From contig NZ_JAAVUY010000002.1 of NCBI RefSeq assembly GCF_018449695.1, positions 372,001 to 436,000 of the forward strand: a stretch of DNA of 64,000 nucleotides, written 5' to 3'. Under the pieces are notes generated by a model that was not told the DNA's origin, searched no databases, and saw only the letters and a program-made list of their open reading frames with translations. Position numbers and translations under genes: made by a program. This document shows positions 8,482-17,162 of the stretch, one piece after another. This DNA is from Bradyrhizobium sp. dw_411 (lineage in GTDB: Bacteria > Pseudomonadota > Alphaproteobacteria > Rhizobiales > Xanthobacteraceae). Positions within the stretch are counted from its first letter, which is position 1. Every line of letters begins with the position of its first letter.

Positions 8482-10074
8482 ATGCCAAACGAGCCCGTAA
8501 CCGTCAGCCGGCGCGATCTGCTGTCCCTGATCGGAACGCTTTCCGGCAGTGCCGCCATGTATCAGGCGATGACCAGCCTGGGGTTCGCGGCCGACTCCGG
8601 TTACAAGGGGCCGATCAAGCTCGACGGCGATCCGAAGGGCGCCTCGGTGCTTATCCTCGGCGCCGGGCTGGCCGGCATGACGGCCGCGCTGGAATTGCGC
8701 AAGGCGGGATACCGCGTCCAGATTCTGGAATTCAACAGCCGGGCAGGCGGCCGTAACTGGACCTTACGGGGCGGGGATTCCTTCACCGAACTCGGCGGCG
8801 TCACACAGACCTGCGAATTCGAACAAGGCCTTTATCTCAATCCCGGCCCGTGGCGGATTCCGCGTCACCATCGCGCGGTTCTGGATTACTGTCGGCGGCT
8901 CGGCGTCGCGCTCGAGCCGTTCACGCAGCTCAACCACAACGCTTTCCTGCATGCCACCGGCGCTTTCGGCGGCGCGCCGCAACGCATTCGCGAGATCAAG
9001 GCCGATTTTCAGGGGCAGGTTTCCGAATTGCTTGCCAAGGTTACGCAGCAAGGAAGACTGGACGAGTTGGTCACCAAAGAAGACCGCGAAACCCTGATGC
9101 AGGCGCTGCGGTCGTGGGGCGCGCTCGACCGCAATTACGCTTACAAGGCCAATCTCAATTCCGCGGAGGCTCGTGGCTACGTCAAGGATCCCGGCGGCGG
9201 CCTCACGGCCGTGCCGATCCCGAGCGAGCCGATCGCGCTATCGGATATTCTCAAATCGCGGCTCTGGCGCCATCTGCAGAATTTCGCGCGCTACAATTTC
9301 CAGACCACGATGTTTCAGCCGGTCGGCGGCATGGACATGATCGGCAAGGCCTTCGTCCGGGAAGTCGGTGAGGTCATCCGCTACGATGCCAAGGTGACCC
9401 GAATTCAGCAGGACGAGCACGGCGTCACCGTCACCTATACCGATCTCAAGGCGCCGGGGATGCCGCAACAGGCCAGGGCGGATTGGTGCATCTGCACCAT
9501 CCCGCTGCCGATTCTCGGTCAGTTGCCGGTCAATGTCGGCGGGCGCATGAAGGCGGCGATCGACGCCGTGCCTTATTCGTCCTCGGTCAAGATCGGCCTG
9601 CAGTTCAAGCGCCGCTTCTGGGAAGAGGATGAGGCGATCTATGGTGGCATCAGCTACACGGATTTGCCGATTCAGCAGATCGCCTATCCGAACAGCGGCT
9701 ATAACAGCGGCGGCAAGGGCGTGCTGCTGGGCGCGTATATTTTCGGCCCCAACGCGTTCGAGTTCACGTCGCTGCCGCCGGCCGAGCGGATCGCCCGCGC
9801 GGTTGAATTCGGCGCGGCCATTCACCCGCAATACCGGGCGAAATACGAGAATGGTGTCTCGGTCGCATGGCACCGCATGCCCTTTACGATGGGCTGCGCC
9901 GGCGACTGGAGCGAAGCGGCGCGGGCCGAGCACTATGCCAACCTCTGCCAGATTGACGGTCGTATCGTCCTTGCAGGCGAGCACGCGTCCTATATTCCGG
10001 CCTGGCAGGAGGGGGCGATCCTGTCATCGCTGGACGCCATCGCCCGGCTGCATGAGCGCGTGGTCAAGGCGTGA
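8482..10074 (+). CDS. Flavin-containing amine oxidase, probably exported by Tat
   Basis: 530-residue FAD amine oxidase of the monoamine/L-amino acid oxidase type. The leader has twin arginines (VSRRDLLSLIGTLSGSAAM), pointing to folded export to the periplasm. The dinucleotide fold VLILGAGLAGMTAALELRKAGYRVQILE lies at ~57-84 and is followed by RAGGRNWTL. The C-terminal FAD motif is IDGRIVLAGEHASYIPAWQEGAILSSLDA near 490-520. The next gene encodes a secreted c-type cytochrome 30 bases on, suggesting a dehydrogenase that hands electrons to the cytochrome rather than to oxygen. The substrate (polyamine, amino acid or other amine) cannot be read from sequence. Confidence 0.85.
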   Translation: MPNEPVTVSRRDLLSLIGTLSGSAAMYQAMTSLGFAADSGYKGPIKLDGDPKGASVLILGAGLAGMTAALELRKAGYRVQILEFNSRAGGRNWTLRGGDSFTELGGVTQTCEFEQGLYLNPGPWRIPRHHRAVLDYCRRLGVALEPFTQLNHNAFLHATGAFGGAPQRIREIKADFQGQVSELLAKVTQQGRLDELVTKEDRETLMQALRSWGALDRNYAYKANLNSAEARGYVKDPGGGLTAVPIPSEPIALSDILKSRLWRHLQNFARYNFQTTMFQPVGGMDMIGKAFVREVGEVIRYDAKVTRIQQDEHGVTVTYTDLKAPGMPQQARADWCICTIPLPILGQLPVNVGGRMKAAIDAVPYSSSVKIGLQFKRRFWEEDEAIYGGISYTDLPIQQIAYPNSGYNSGGKGVLLGAYIFGPNAFEFTSLPPAERIARAVEFGAAIHPQYRAKYENGVSVAWHRMPFTMGCAGDWSEAARAEHYANLCQIDGRIVLAGEHASYIPAWQEGAILSSLDAIARLHERVVKA

Positions 10075-10104
10075 GGCGGCGCGTTGAAGCGGAGGGCCGT
10101 TCAC

Positions 10105-10527
10105 ATGATGCACCCTAGCGCAAATCTTCGCCGCGCCTTCACCGCGACGATGTCAGCGGCGCTGCTTCTGCTAACCGTGCCCGCCTATACCCAAGGCGCC
10201 GGAGACCCGGTTTTCAGTCCTGGCTACAGATTTGCCGAGAAAACCGGCGAGCAATTGTTCGCCAATGTCTGCCGGGCCTGCCACATGTCCGACGCCAAGG
10301 GCGCGACCGGCGCTGGAACCTATCCGTCGCTCGCCGGCGACAGCAATCTGGTGTCCAGTGGCTATCCGGTTGGTATCGTCGTCAACGGACAGCGCGGCAT
10401 GCCGGCCTTTGGCGAGGTGATGAGCGACGATCAGGTGGCCGCCGTGGTGAATTACGTGCGGACGCATTTTGGAAATTCCTATCAGGATGCGGTGACCGCT
10501 GAAGATGTCCGGGCGGTTCGCCGGTAA
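10105..10527 (+). CDS. Secreted monoheme cytochrome c, partner of the amine oxidase
   Basis: 140-residue class I cytochrome c. After a signal peptide (FTATMSAALLLLTVPAYTQGA) comes the heme motif CRACH in FANVCRACHMSD, and a distal Met in QRGMPAFGEVMSDDQVAAVVNYVRTHFG, the standard c-domain ending. A TTG at 10084 is also in frame, but ATG 10105 is preferred because GGAGGG ends eight bases before it. It follows the flavin oxidase by 30 bases in the same direction and is most likely co-transcribed as its electron acceptor. Confidence 0.87.
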   Translation: MMHPSANLRRAFTATMSAALLLLTVPAYTQGAGDPVFSPGYRFAEKTGEQLFANVCRACHMSDAKGATGAGTYPSLAGDSNLVSSGYPVGIVVNGQRGMPAFGEVMSDDQVAAVVNYVRTHFGNSYQDAVTAEDVRAVRR

Positions 10528-10618
10528 AGATGGACAGCATGCCTTGCCCGGCATCTCGCCAGCGCACATGTTAGCTGTCTGAATTTGCCGAGGTCAGCGG
10601 TAGTCTTGGGAGCGCAGG

Positions 10619-12058
10619 ATGTTTGCAGCCGTCGTATGTAGAAGCTTCACATCGTCCCTTCGTATTGCTTGCCTCGCTACGCTGGTCTCAATCCTCCCGC
10701 TCGCGCCGCGCCCCGCGGCGGCCGAAGGGCTGAGCCCGCAACAGCAACTGGCCTTCGACATCTACAAGGAGCTGGTCGAGATCAACACCGTGACCGCGAC
10801 GGGGGACACCTCGCGGGCGGCTGAAGCGATGGCGGCGCGTCTGCTGGCGGCTGGTTTTCCGGCCGCTGACGTTCACGCTTTCTCGCCCGCGCCGCGCAAG
10901 GGCAATCTGGTCGCGCGGCTGCGCGGCACCGGCGCTCGCAAGCCGATCCTGCTGGTGGCGCATCTCGACGTGGTGCCGGCCAGCCGCGAGGACTGGTCGG
11001 TCGATCCGTTCAAGCTGACCGAGAAGGACGGCTATTTCTACGCGCGCGGCAGCGGCGACGATAAATATATGGCGGCGTCCTTTGTCGCCAATCTGATCCG
11101 CTACAGACAGGAAGGCTACAAGCCCGATCGCGATATCATCGTCGCACTCGAGACCGACGAGGAAATCCTCGACCACGACGCTCTGGGAATCCAGTGGCTG
11201 CTCAGGAATCATCGCGAGCTGATCGATGCGGAATTTGCCTTGAACGAGGGCGGCGGCGTCGGTTTGAAAGACGGCAAGCCGATCAGGAACAGCGTCCAGA
11301 CCAGCGAAAAATACTCGGTGACCTTTCGGTTCGAGGTTAAAAATCGCGGCGGCCACAGCGCGGTCCCGATGAAGGACAATGCGATCTATCGCCTCTCGGA
11401 GGGGCTCGCACGGCTCTCCAAATTCGACTTTCCGCCAAAGCTGAATGAGACCACGCGCGCCTTTTTCGAGCGATCCGCTCAACTCGAGGGTGGTCAGACC
11501 GCGGCCGATATGCGCGCGATGTCGGGCGATCGGCCGGATCAGGCTTCGCTTACTCGGCTCACGGCCAATCCGTTCTACAACGCGATATTGCGCACCACCT
11601 GTGTCGCGACGATGCTGGAGGGCGGGCAGGCCTTCAACGCGTTGCCGCAACTGGCGGGCGCGACGGTCAATTGCCGGGTAATGCCGGGCGAGACCGTCGA
11701 CGAGATCAGGACAACCCTGACCAAAGTGCTGGCGGACGATCAGATCGCGATCACGCAGATCGATCAGCCAGTGCTGAGCGCGCCGTCCGCCCTCAATGAG
11801 GAGATCATGGGATCGATCGAGAAGCTGTCGCAGCAGTTTTGGCCCGGAGCGGTCGTAATCCCCACCATGATATCAGGCGCGACCGACGGCAGCTATCTGC
11901 GCAATGCCGGGATTCCGACCTATGGCCATTCGGGTTTGGCCGGCGACATCAACGACAGCCGGATTCACGGCAAGGACGAACGAATTGCCGTGAAATCGTT
12001 CTACGAGGGCGATGAGTATCTCTACCGGCTCGTGAAACTATTATCCGGTGGATCGTAG
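10619..12058 (+). CDS. Secreted M20 family metallopeptidase
   Basis: 479-residue zinc exopeptidase with signal peptide (residues ~1-36, ending PRPAAAEG). Di-zinc site motifs are in order: HLDVVPA (His, Asp catalytic), GSGDDKYMAA (bridging Asp), ETDEEI (catalytic Glu), NEGGG (Glu ligand) and GHSGL near the C-terminus (His ligand). The dimerisation domain begins KNRGGHSAVP. M20 enzymes cleave dipeptides, acylated amino acids or carbamoyl amides. The start is supported by GGGAG six bases before the ATG. It ends 13 bases from the convergent tctA gene; periplasmic location fits its leader. Confidence 0.85.
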   Translation: MFAAVVCRSFTSSLRIACLATLVSILPLAPRPAAAEGLSPQQQLAFDIYKELVEINTVTATGDTSRAAEAMAARLLAAGFPAADVHAFSPAPRKGNLVARLRGTGARKPILLVAHLDVVPASREDWSVDPFKLTEKDGYFYARGSGDDKYMAASFVANLIRYRQEGYKPDRDIIVALETDEEILDHDALGIQWLLRNHRELIDAEFALNEGGGVGLKDGKPIRNSVQTSEKYSVTFRFEVKNRGGHSAVPMKDNAIYRLSEGLARLSKFDFPPKLNETTRAFFERSAQLEGGQTAADMRAMSGDRPDQASLTRLTANPFYNAILRTTCVATMLEGGQAFNALPQLAGATVNCRVMPGETVDEIRTTLTKVLADDQIAITQIDQPVLSAPSALNEEIMGSIEKLSQQFWPGAVVIPTMISGATDGSYLRNAGIPTYGHSGLAGDINDSRIHGKDERIAVKSFYEGDEYLYRLVKLLSGGS

Positions 12059-12071
12059 TCGAGGCTCGCTG

Positions 12072-13631
12072 TTACTCAGCCAGCCCCGAATACGGTGTTG
12101 CCGGCACCTGCGCCTCGATGGCCTTTTCATCGGCGATGATCTTCGGCTTGCGCAGCCAGACATAGATCTGGGCCGCGATCAGCACGACGCAGATCAAGAG
12201 GAAGAACGCGCTGATCGGACGCTCGATAAACGTCATCAGGTCGCCGCGCGAGATCAGCAGGCTGCGCCGGAAGTTTTCCTCGAACCGCGGTCCGAGCACG
12301 AAGCCAAGCAGGATTGGGGCAGGGTGGAAATCCAGCCGCAGCAGGATGTAGCCGACCACGCCGATGAACGCGGTCTCGCCGACCTGGAACATGTCGTTGC
12401 TGGCGGCATAGACGCCGATGCAGACAAAGAACATCGCGCTCGGATAGAGGTAGCGATAGGGAATGCTCAGCAGCTTCACCCACAGGCCGATCATCGGCAC
12501 GTTGAGAATGACCAGCAGGATGTTGCCGATCCAGAAGCTGGCGATCAGGCCCCAGAAGATATCAGCGTGCTGGCTGATCAACTGCGGGCCGGGAACGATG
12601 CCGTGAATGATGAGCGCGCCCAATAGCAACGCCATCACGGTGTCGCCGGGAATGCCCAGGCTCATGGTTGGGATGAAGTCGCCCTGTACTGAAGAGTGCG
12701 TTGACGCTTCTGGGCAGGCCACGCCCTCGATCGCGCCGTGACCGAAGCGCTCCGGCGTCTTGGATATCTTCTTCTCGGTGGCGTAGGAGACGAACGAGGC
12801 GATGGTCGGTCCGGTGCCCGGAATCAGCGCGCAGAGGCTGCCGATAAAGGTGCCGCGGATCATCGGCCAGAACGCCAGCTTGAGATCGGCCTTCGACGGG
12901 AACATGTCGGAGATGCCGACCTTGGCGTATTTCATGTCGACGGTTTCGGTATTGTTGATGCTGTTCAGGAACTCGGCGATACCGAACATGCCGAGCGCCA
13001 GCGCGATGATTTCGACGCCATCGAACAATTCGGTAATGCCGAAAGTAAACCGCGGCTGTCCGGTCTCGATATCCGATCCGACAATGCCAATCAGCAGGCC
13101 GAGAACCGTCATCGCGATGCCCTTGAGCGGCGATCCCTTGGCCAAGGTCGAGCCCGCGAGCAATCCGACCAGCATCAGCGAACATACTTCGGCAGGGCCG
13201 AATTCGAGCGCCATTTTGACGAGGAACGGCGCCAGAAAGATCATTTCGGTGATGCCGAAGGACGCACCGATGAAAGCCGCGATGATGGTGATGCCGAGCG
13301 CGGTTCCGCCCTTGCCCTGCTTCGTGAGCGGAAATCCGTCCAGACACGTCACCGCATGCGGTGGATGACATGGCAGGTTCAGCAGGATCGAGCAGATCGC
13401 ACCGCCATATTGGGCGCCGTAATAGACGCCCGACAGCATCAGGATCGCCGGCACCGGCTGCATTCCGAAAGTCAGCGGCAGCAGGATCGATATCGTCGCA
13501 ACCGGGCCCATTCCCGGCAGCACGCCGACGAGATTGCCGACCAGCACGCCGAGGAAGCAATACATCAAATTGTGCGGCTCGAGCGCGACGCCAAAGCCGT
13601 ACCAGAGATCGGTGAGTGCAGTGGAGATCAC
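12072..13631 (-). CDS. tctA: TctA, large membrane subunit of tripartite tricarboxylate transporter
   Basis: 519-residue permease with about 12 membrane helices, the normal TctA length. The N-terminal signature is GVLVGNLVGVLPGMGPVATISILLP, and the internal duplicate is ALIPGTGPTIASFVSY near 265. The usual first-repeat motif (LLNIPGTPAAAATALDGYP or GEP variants) is here SILLNLPCHPPHAVTCLDG, a clear departure in the substrate loop. It starts with GTG at 13631 overlapping the tctB stop (GTGA). TTT systems also need a periplasmic TctC; none is adjacent, the nearest is 37 kb away in this window. Substrate unknown. Confidence 0.9.
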   Translation of the reverse strand: MISTALTDLWYGFGVALEPHNLMYCFLGVLVGNLVGVLPGMGPVATISILLPLTFGMQPVPAILMLSGVYYGAQYGGAICSILLNLPCHPPHAVTCLDGFPLTKQGKGGTALGITIIAAFIGASFGITEMIFLAPFLVKMALEFGPAEVCSLMLVGLLAGSTLAKGSPLKGIAMTVLGLLIGIVGSDIETGQPRFTFGITELFDGVEIIALALGMFGIAEFLNSINNTETVDMKYAKVGISDMFPSKADLKLAFWPMIRGTFIGSLCALIPGTGPTIASFVSYATEKKISKTPERFGHGAIEGVACPEASTHSSVQGDFIPTMSLGIPGDTVMALLLGALIIHGIVPGPQLISQHADIFWGLIASFWIGNILLVILNVPMIGLWVKLLSIPYRYLYPSAMFFVCIGVYAASNDMFQVGETAFIGVVGYILLRLDFHPAPILLGFVLGPRFEENFRRSLLISRGDLMTFIERPISAFFLLICVVLIAAQIYVWLRKPKIIADEKAIEAQVPATPYSGLAE

Positions 13632-14101
13632 AGGTTGACCCCGCGCAGCAGTTGGAAGGGAATGTTGAGCAGATAATGGAACAGCAGCACACCGAATACG
13701 GTGACGCCCGCCGCCAGTATCGCCGATGATTTATAGGTGGCAGTCTTGTCGCCCAGTGCGCAGACAAAGACGCAGGCGAACACCGCCGGGATCATGCCGC
13801 CATACAGGCCCAGCACGATAAACAGGACAGGCCCGCCGAGAATGCAAAGCCAGCCGAACCATTGCGGATTGTCCGGCAGAAAGTTCTTGTCGTCGGGTTC
13901 GGACGACCCCAAGGCGGTTCCAGCGATCAGAAGGCCAAGGAATGCCAGAACGACACCCAGCACGACCGGCATGAAGCCGGGGCCCATCCGGGCGAGCGTG
14001 CCGAATTTGTAGCCAGTGCCGGTCACCGCGGCTCCTACTCCAATCAGAAGCATTAGGCCGCCAGCATAGTAATCACGCTTCCAGGCGAACTTCTTCAACA
14101 A
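13628..14101 (-). CDS. tctB: TctB, small membrane subunit of tripartite tricarboxylate transporter
   Basis: 157-residue protein with four predicted membrane helices (GGLMLLIGVGAAVTGT, FMPVVLGVVLAFLGLLIAGT, GWLCILGGPVLFIVLGLYG, SSAILAAGVTVFGVLLFHYLL), typical of TctB/DUF1468. It pairs with TctA in sodium- or proton-driven carboxylate uptake. The start is TTG at 14101 (next codon also TTG), six bases after GGAGAG. Its TGA stop overlaps the GTG start of tctA. The 230 bases upstream hold no gene and should carry the promoter. Confidence 0.88.
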   Translation of the reverse strand: MLKKFAWKRDYYAGGLMLLIGVGAAVTGTGYKFGTLARMGPGFMPVVLGVVLAFLGLLIAGTALGSSEPDDKNFLPDNPQWFGWLCILGGPVLFIVLGLYGGMIPAVFACVFVCALGDKTATYKSSAILAAGVTVFGVLLFHYLLNIPFQLLRGVNL

Positions 14102-14332
14102 CGGCGTCTCTCCGGAATTTTCTTTGATTGCGGACCCTACCTGTCGTGGCGAGCCCTGTCGATATCGCCCCGTCTCACTTTTATGCCGGAAAGGGCCCCC
14201 TGTCCGGCGAATACCTTAGCCCGGTTTATCGGGCGATAAAATCAGCCAAATTGGCGCGGTCCGGCACCTGCCCCCAAGAAAGGGGACCATGAAGCCGACC
14301 GGAGCGAAAACCAGAGGGCCGATAGCCGTCGG

Positions 14333-15124
14333 TCAATTCCGATACGACGGATCGACGCGGTCGAGTTTGCGCAGCAACGCCGGCCAGGCCAGTTCTCCGT
14401 TGCGATTGGGCAGCTCCGGGCGCGGCTTCATCTTGTCGAAGGTCTTTTCCAGGACGTCCTGCGGCGGCAGTGTGAGCTTGGTATTGCAGGACAACGCCAT
14501 CACCTGGACCTCGCAGGCGCGCTCCATCCGAAACAGCAGGTTGAATGTCCCAGGAATGGTCCGTCCCACGACCAGCAATCCGTGGTTGCGCAAAATCATC
14601 GCTTCATGATTGCCGAGGTCTCGCACCAGCCGTTCGCGCTCGCCGAGTTCGTCGGCGATGCCTTCGAAGTCATGATAGGCGATGTGCAGAAACCGCATTG
14701 AGGTCTGTGCGAGCGGCAATAGCCCGCATTCCATGGCCGAGACAGCCATGCCGGCCGGCGTATGCGTATGCGCGACGCAGTCGACATCGTGCCGGGCCAT
14801 ATGGATCGCGCTATGGATGACGAAGCCGGCGGCGTTGACGCCATAGTCCGACGCGTTGAACAGCGTGTTGCCGTCGAGATCGACCTTGATCAGGCTCGAC
14901 GCATCGATTTCTTCGTACAGCATTCCGTAGGGATTGATCAGGAAGTGGTCATGCGATCCGGGAACGCGGCATGAAATGTGGTTCGCGATCATCTCCGTCA
15001 TGCCGTACATCGCGGTGAGACGGTAGCAGGCCGCGAGATCGACGCGCGTTTGCCATTCCTCGGCGCTGACCTGTTCGCGGACCGATTTGACGATTTTGAT
15101 GGCCGGAGAATTCACGGGGGTCAT
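14333..15124 (-). CDS. Class II aldolase/adducin family protein
   Basis: 263-residue class II aldolase-fold protein. The zinc ligands are in CVAHTHTPAGMAVSAM (His-x-His, ~residue 124) and a later His in ILRNHGLLVVG (~200). The phosphate-type loop region is ANHISCRVPGSHDHFLINPYGMLYEEI, typical of adducin-like members which often lack a known substrate. A longer frame begins at 15217, but ATG 15124 follows AGGGA at good spacing and gives the family length. It stands downstream of tctAB with a 230-base gap on the same strand; separate transcription is likely. Epimerase, aldolase or decarboxylase activity cannot be decided. Confidence 0.82.
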   Translation of the reverse strand: MTPVNSPAIKIVKSVREQVSAEEWQTRVDLAACYRLTAMYGMTEMIANHISCRVPGSHDHFLINPYGMLYEEIDASSLIKVDLDGNTLFNASDYGVNAAGFVIHSAIHMARHDVDCVAHTHTPAGMAVSAMECGLLPLAQTSMRFLHIAYHDFEGIADELGERERLVRDLGNHEAMILRNHGLLVVGRTIPGTFNLLFRMERACEVQVMALSCNTKLTLPPQDVLEKTFDKMKPRPELPNRNGELAWPALLRKLDRVDPSYRN

Positions 15125-15246
15125 GGCGTCGTTCCCTGGGATGGTTTCTTCATCGCAGGTTACGCGCAACGTTGACCGCGCCGCAAGCGGCTCAGGGCAA
15201 TCCTGCAATGCGGGCATTGCAGCGGCAGGCAGGAATGGTGGGCGCG

Positions 15247-15558
15247 TTAATGACCGGCGGGCGGCGGCCCCGCTTCCTGAGATCCAGATCGGGAGAACGA
15301 CATCCCGAACAATCCGCTGCGCTGTACTTCGGGTTCGGGCGGCGGCGTATATTCAGCCTGCGGGGGTGGCGCTGGCGCGACCGGTACCGGCAAATTATCG
15401 CACTTCATCGAGTAGACCAGCTTGCCGTCCGCGGTGCGGCCGATCGGCGCGCAAACGTCGGCGCGCGCGGTGACGGCCCTGGGCGCCGGTTTGGGCTGAG
15501 TGGTCTGGGCCCACGCGGGTGACGCGATCAGGAGAATCGCAAATACAAGCTTCTTCAT
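15247..15558 (-). CDS. Small secreted proline-rich hypothetical protein
   Basis: 103-residue protein with a clear signal peptide (MKKLVFAILLIASPAWAQ). The mature part has two Cys (ADVCAPIG and SMKCDNLP), which could form a disulfide, then a Pro-rich linker (PVPVAPAPPPQAEYTPPPEPE) and a short tail. Similar exported proteins occur as hypotheticals in Bradyrhizobium. The start at 15558 is preferred over the in-frame 15624 because the signal peptide begins there. Function unknown. Confidence 0.65.
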   Translation of the reverse strand: MKKLVFAILLIASPAWAQTTQPKPAPRAVTARADVCAPIGRTADGKLVYSMKCDNLPVPVAPAPPPQAEYTPPPEPEVQRSGLFGMSFSRSGSQEAGPPPAGH

Positions 15559-15803
15559 CGGGGTTCTCTCGCCAAATATCCGCAGGTGGCCGCCATTGAA
15601 CCGGATCGGCCGGGGTAAGTCCATGGGATGTCTATCGCCGTTATTTGGCCGAAGTGGGGCCTCAATCGGCCTTTGCCGGCGGCCCTAAAGGCCCTAGAAT
15701 TAACCATCGGCTGGAATGCTCCTTGCTTACCAAGCATACGACAGGTTCGGCCGCCGTCGATTTTCAAACATCTTCCTTCCAACGCAATCACGAGTATCCC
15801 TGA

Positions 15804-16217
15804 ATGAGCCAACTCATTGTCCACGCCGGTGACTTCACGTTCCAGGCACGTTTCGAAGAACAACTGGCGCCCAAGACCGTCGCCGCCTTCCGTCGCGCGA
15901 TGCCGTTCGAGAGCCAGGCGATCCATGTTCGCTGGAGCGGCGAGGGGGTCTGGATGCCGCTCGGCGATCTCGATTTCGGCGTGAGCTATGAGAACCACAC
16001 CAGCTATCCCGCACCCGGCCAGATCATTCTCTATCCCGGCGGCATCAGCGAAACCGAGATTCTGCTGGCCTATGGCGGCGTGCATTTCGCCAGCAAGATG
16101 GGACAGCTCGCCGGCAATCACTTCATCACGCTGACCTCAAATCTCGAGAACTTGCCCGCCTTGGGCAAGACCGTGCTCTGGAAGGGCGCGCAGAAAGTCC
16201 GCTTCGAGGAAGTGTGA
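15804..16217 (+). CDS. DUF3830 family protein linked to purine catabolism
   Basis: 137-residue DUF3830 protein, a cyclophilin-like beta-barrel fold by family. Recognisable segments are HVRWSGEGVWMPLGDLDF and the loop YENHTSYPAPGQIILYPGGISETEILLAYGG. No established catalytic role is known to me. Its TGA stop shares one base with the ATG of puuE (TGATG), so it is translationally coupled to allantoinase and heads the operon DUF3830-puuE-uraDH. That order suggests an accessory or enzymatic role in ureide breakdown. The 245 bases upstream contain no gene and should hold the operon promoter. Confidence 0.82.
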   Translation: MSQLIVHAGDFTFQARFEEQLAPKTVAAFRRAMPFESQAIHVRWSGEGVWMPLGDLDFGVSYENHTSYPAPGQIILYPGGISETEILLAYGGVHFASKMGQLAGNHFITLTSNLENLPALGKTVLWKGAQKVRFEEV

Positions 16218-17152
16218 TGGCTGAAGCCGGATATCCCCGGGATCTGCGTGGCTATGGCCGCAACCCGCCCGATCCGCGCTGGCCCGGAAATGCCCGCGTC
16301 GCCGTGCAGTTCGTGGTGAATTTCGAAGAGGGCGGCGAAAACAACATCCTGCATGGCGACCGCGCATCCGAGGCGTTCCTGTCGGATGTGCTGGGCGCGC
16401 AGCCCTGGCCCGGCCAGCGCCACGCCAATATCGAATCGATGTTCGAATACGGCTCGCGCGCCGGCTTCTGGCGGCTATGGCGGATGTTCACCGATCGCAA
16501 GCTGCCGACCACGGTGTTCGGCGTTGCGACAGCGCTGAAACGAAATCCTGACATCGTTGCCGCGATGAAGGAGGCGAATTGGGATATCGCCAGCCACAGC
16601 CTGAAATGGGTCGAGCACAAGGACATGTCGCAGGCCGAAGAACGCGTCGAGATCGCGGACGCGATCCGCGTGCATACCGAGGTGACGGGGCAGCGTCCTT
16701 TGGGCTGGTACACCGGGCGAACCTCGATCAACACCGTCAAGCTGGTGATGGAAGCCGGCGGTTTTCTCTATTCCTGTGATTCCTACGCCGATGACCTGCC
16801 CTATTGGATCAAGGGACCTGCCGGACCGCATCTGATCATTCCCTACAGTCTCGATGTCAACGACATGCGCTTCGTCAATGCGCAGGGGTTCGGCGGCGGC
16901 GATCAGTTCTTTACATATCTGAAGGACAGTTTCGACGTGCTGTATGCGGAAGGCGAGACCTCGCCGAAGATGATGTCGGTCGGCCTGCATTGCCGGATCG
17001 TCGGACGCCCCGGCCGCGCCGCATCTTTGATGCGCTTTCTCGATTACATCATGAGTCACGAACGGGTCTGGGTGCCGACGCGGCTGCAGATCGCGCAGCA
17101 TTGGCATGCCCATCTTTCGCATCTGGCGGCCAACGCGCCGAATATCGGATAG
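16217..17152 (+). CDS. puuE: PuuE, cofactor-independent allantoinase
   Basis: 311-residue polysaccharide-deacetylase-fold enzyme hydrolysing allantoin to allantoate. PuuE signatures are DLRGYGRNPPDPRWPGNARVAVQFVVNFEEGGE at the start, FGVATALKRNP and WDIASHSLKWVEH with the conserved His, and RPLGWYTGRTSINT. ATG 16217 overlaps the DUF3830 stop; an in-frame GTG three bases earlier is less likely. The next gene, a fused OHCU decarboxylase/HIU hydrolase, makes its substrate. Length and motif order are normal for PuuE, a type unrelated to zinc allantoinases AllB/PuuH. Confidence 0.94.
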   Translation: MAEAGYPRDLRGYGRNPPDPRWPGNARVAVQFVVNFEEGGENNILHGDRASEAFLSDVLGAQPWPGQRHANIESMFEYGSRAGFWRLWRMFTDRKLPTTVFGVATALKRNPDIVAAMKEANWDIASHSLKWVEHKDMSQAEERVEIADAIRVHTEVTGQRPLGWYTGRTSINTVKLVMEAGGFLYSCDSYADDLPYWIKGPAGPHLIIPYSLDVNDMRFVNAQGFGGGDQFFTYLKDSFDVLYAEGETSPKMMSVGLHCRIVGRPGRAASLMRFLDYIMSHERVWVPTRLQIAQHWHAHLSHLAANAPNIG

Positions 17153-17162
17153 TCAGGACATC

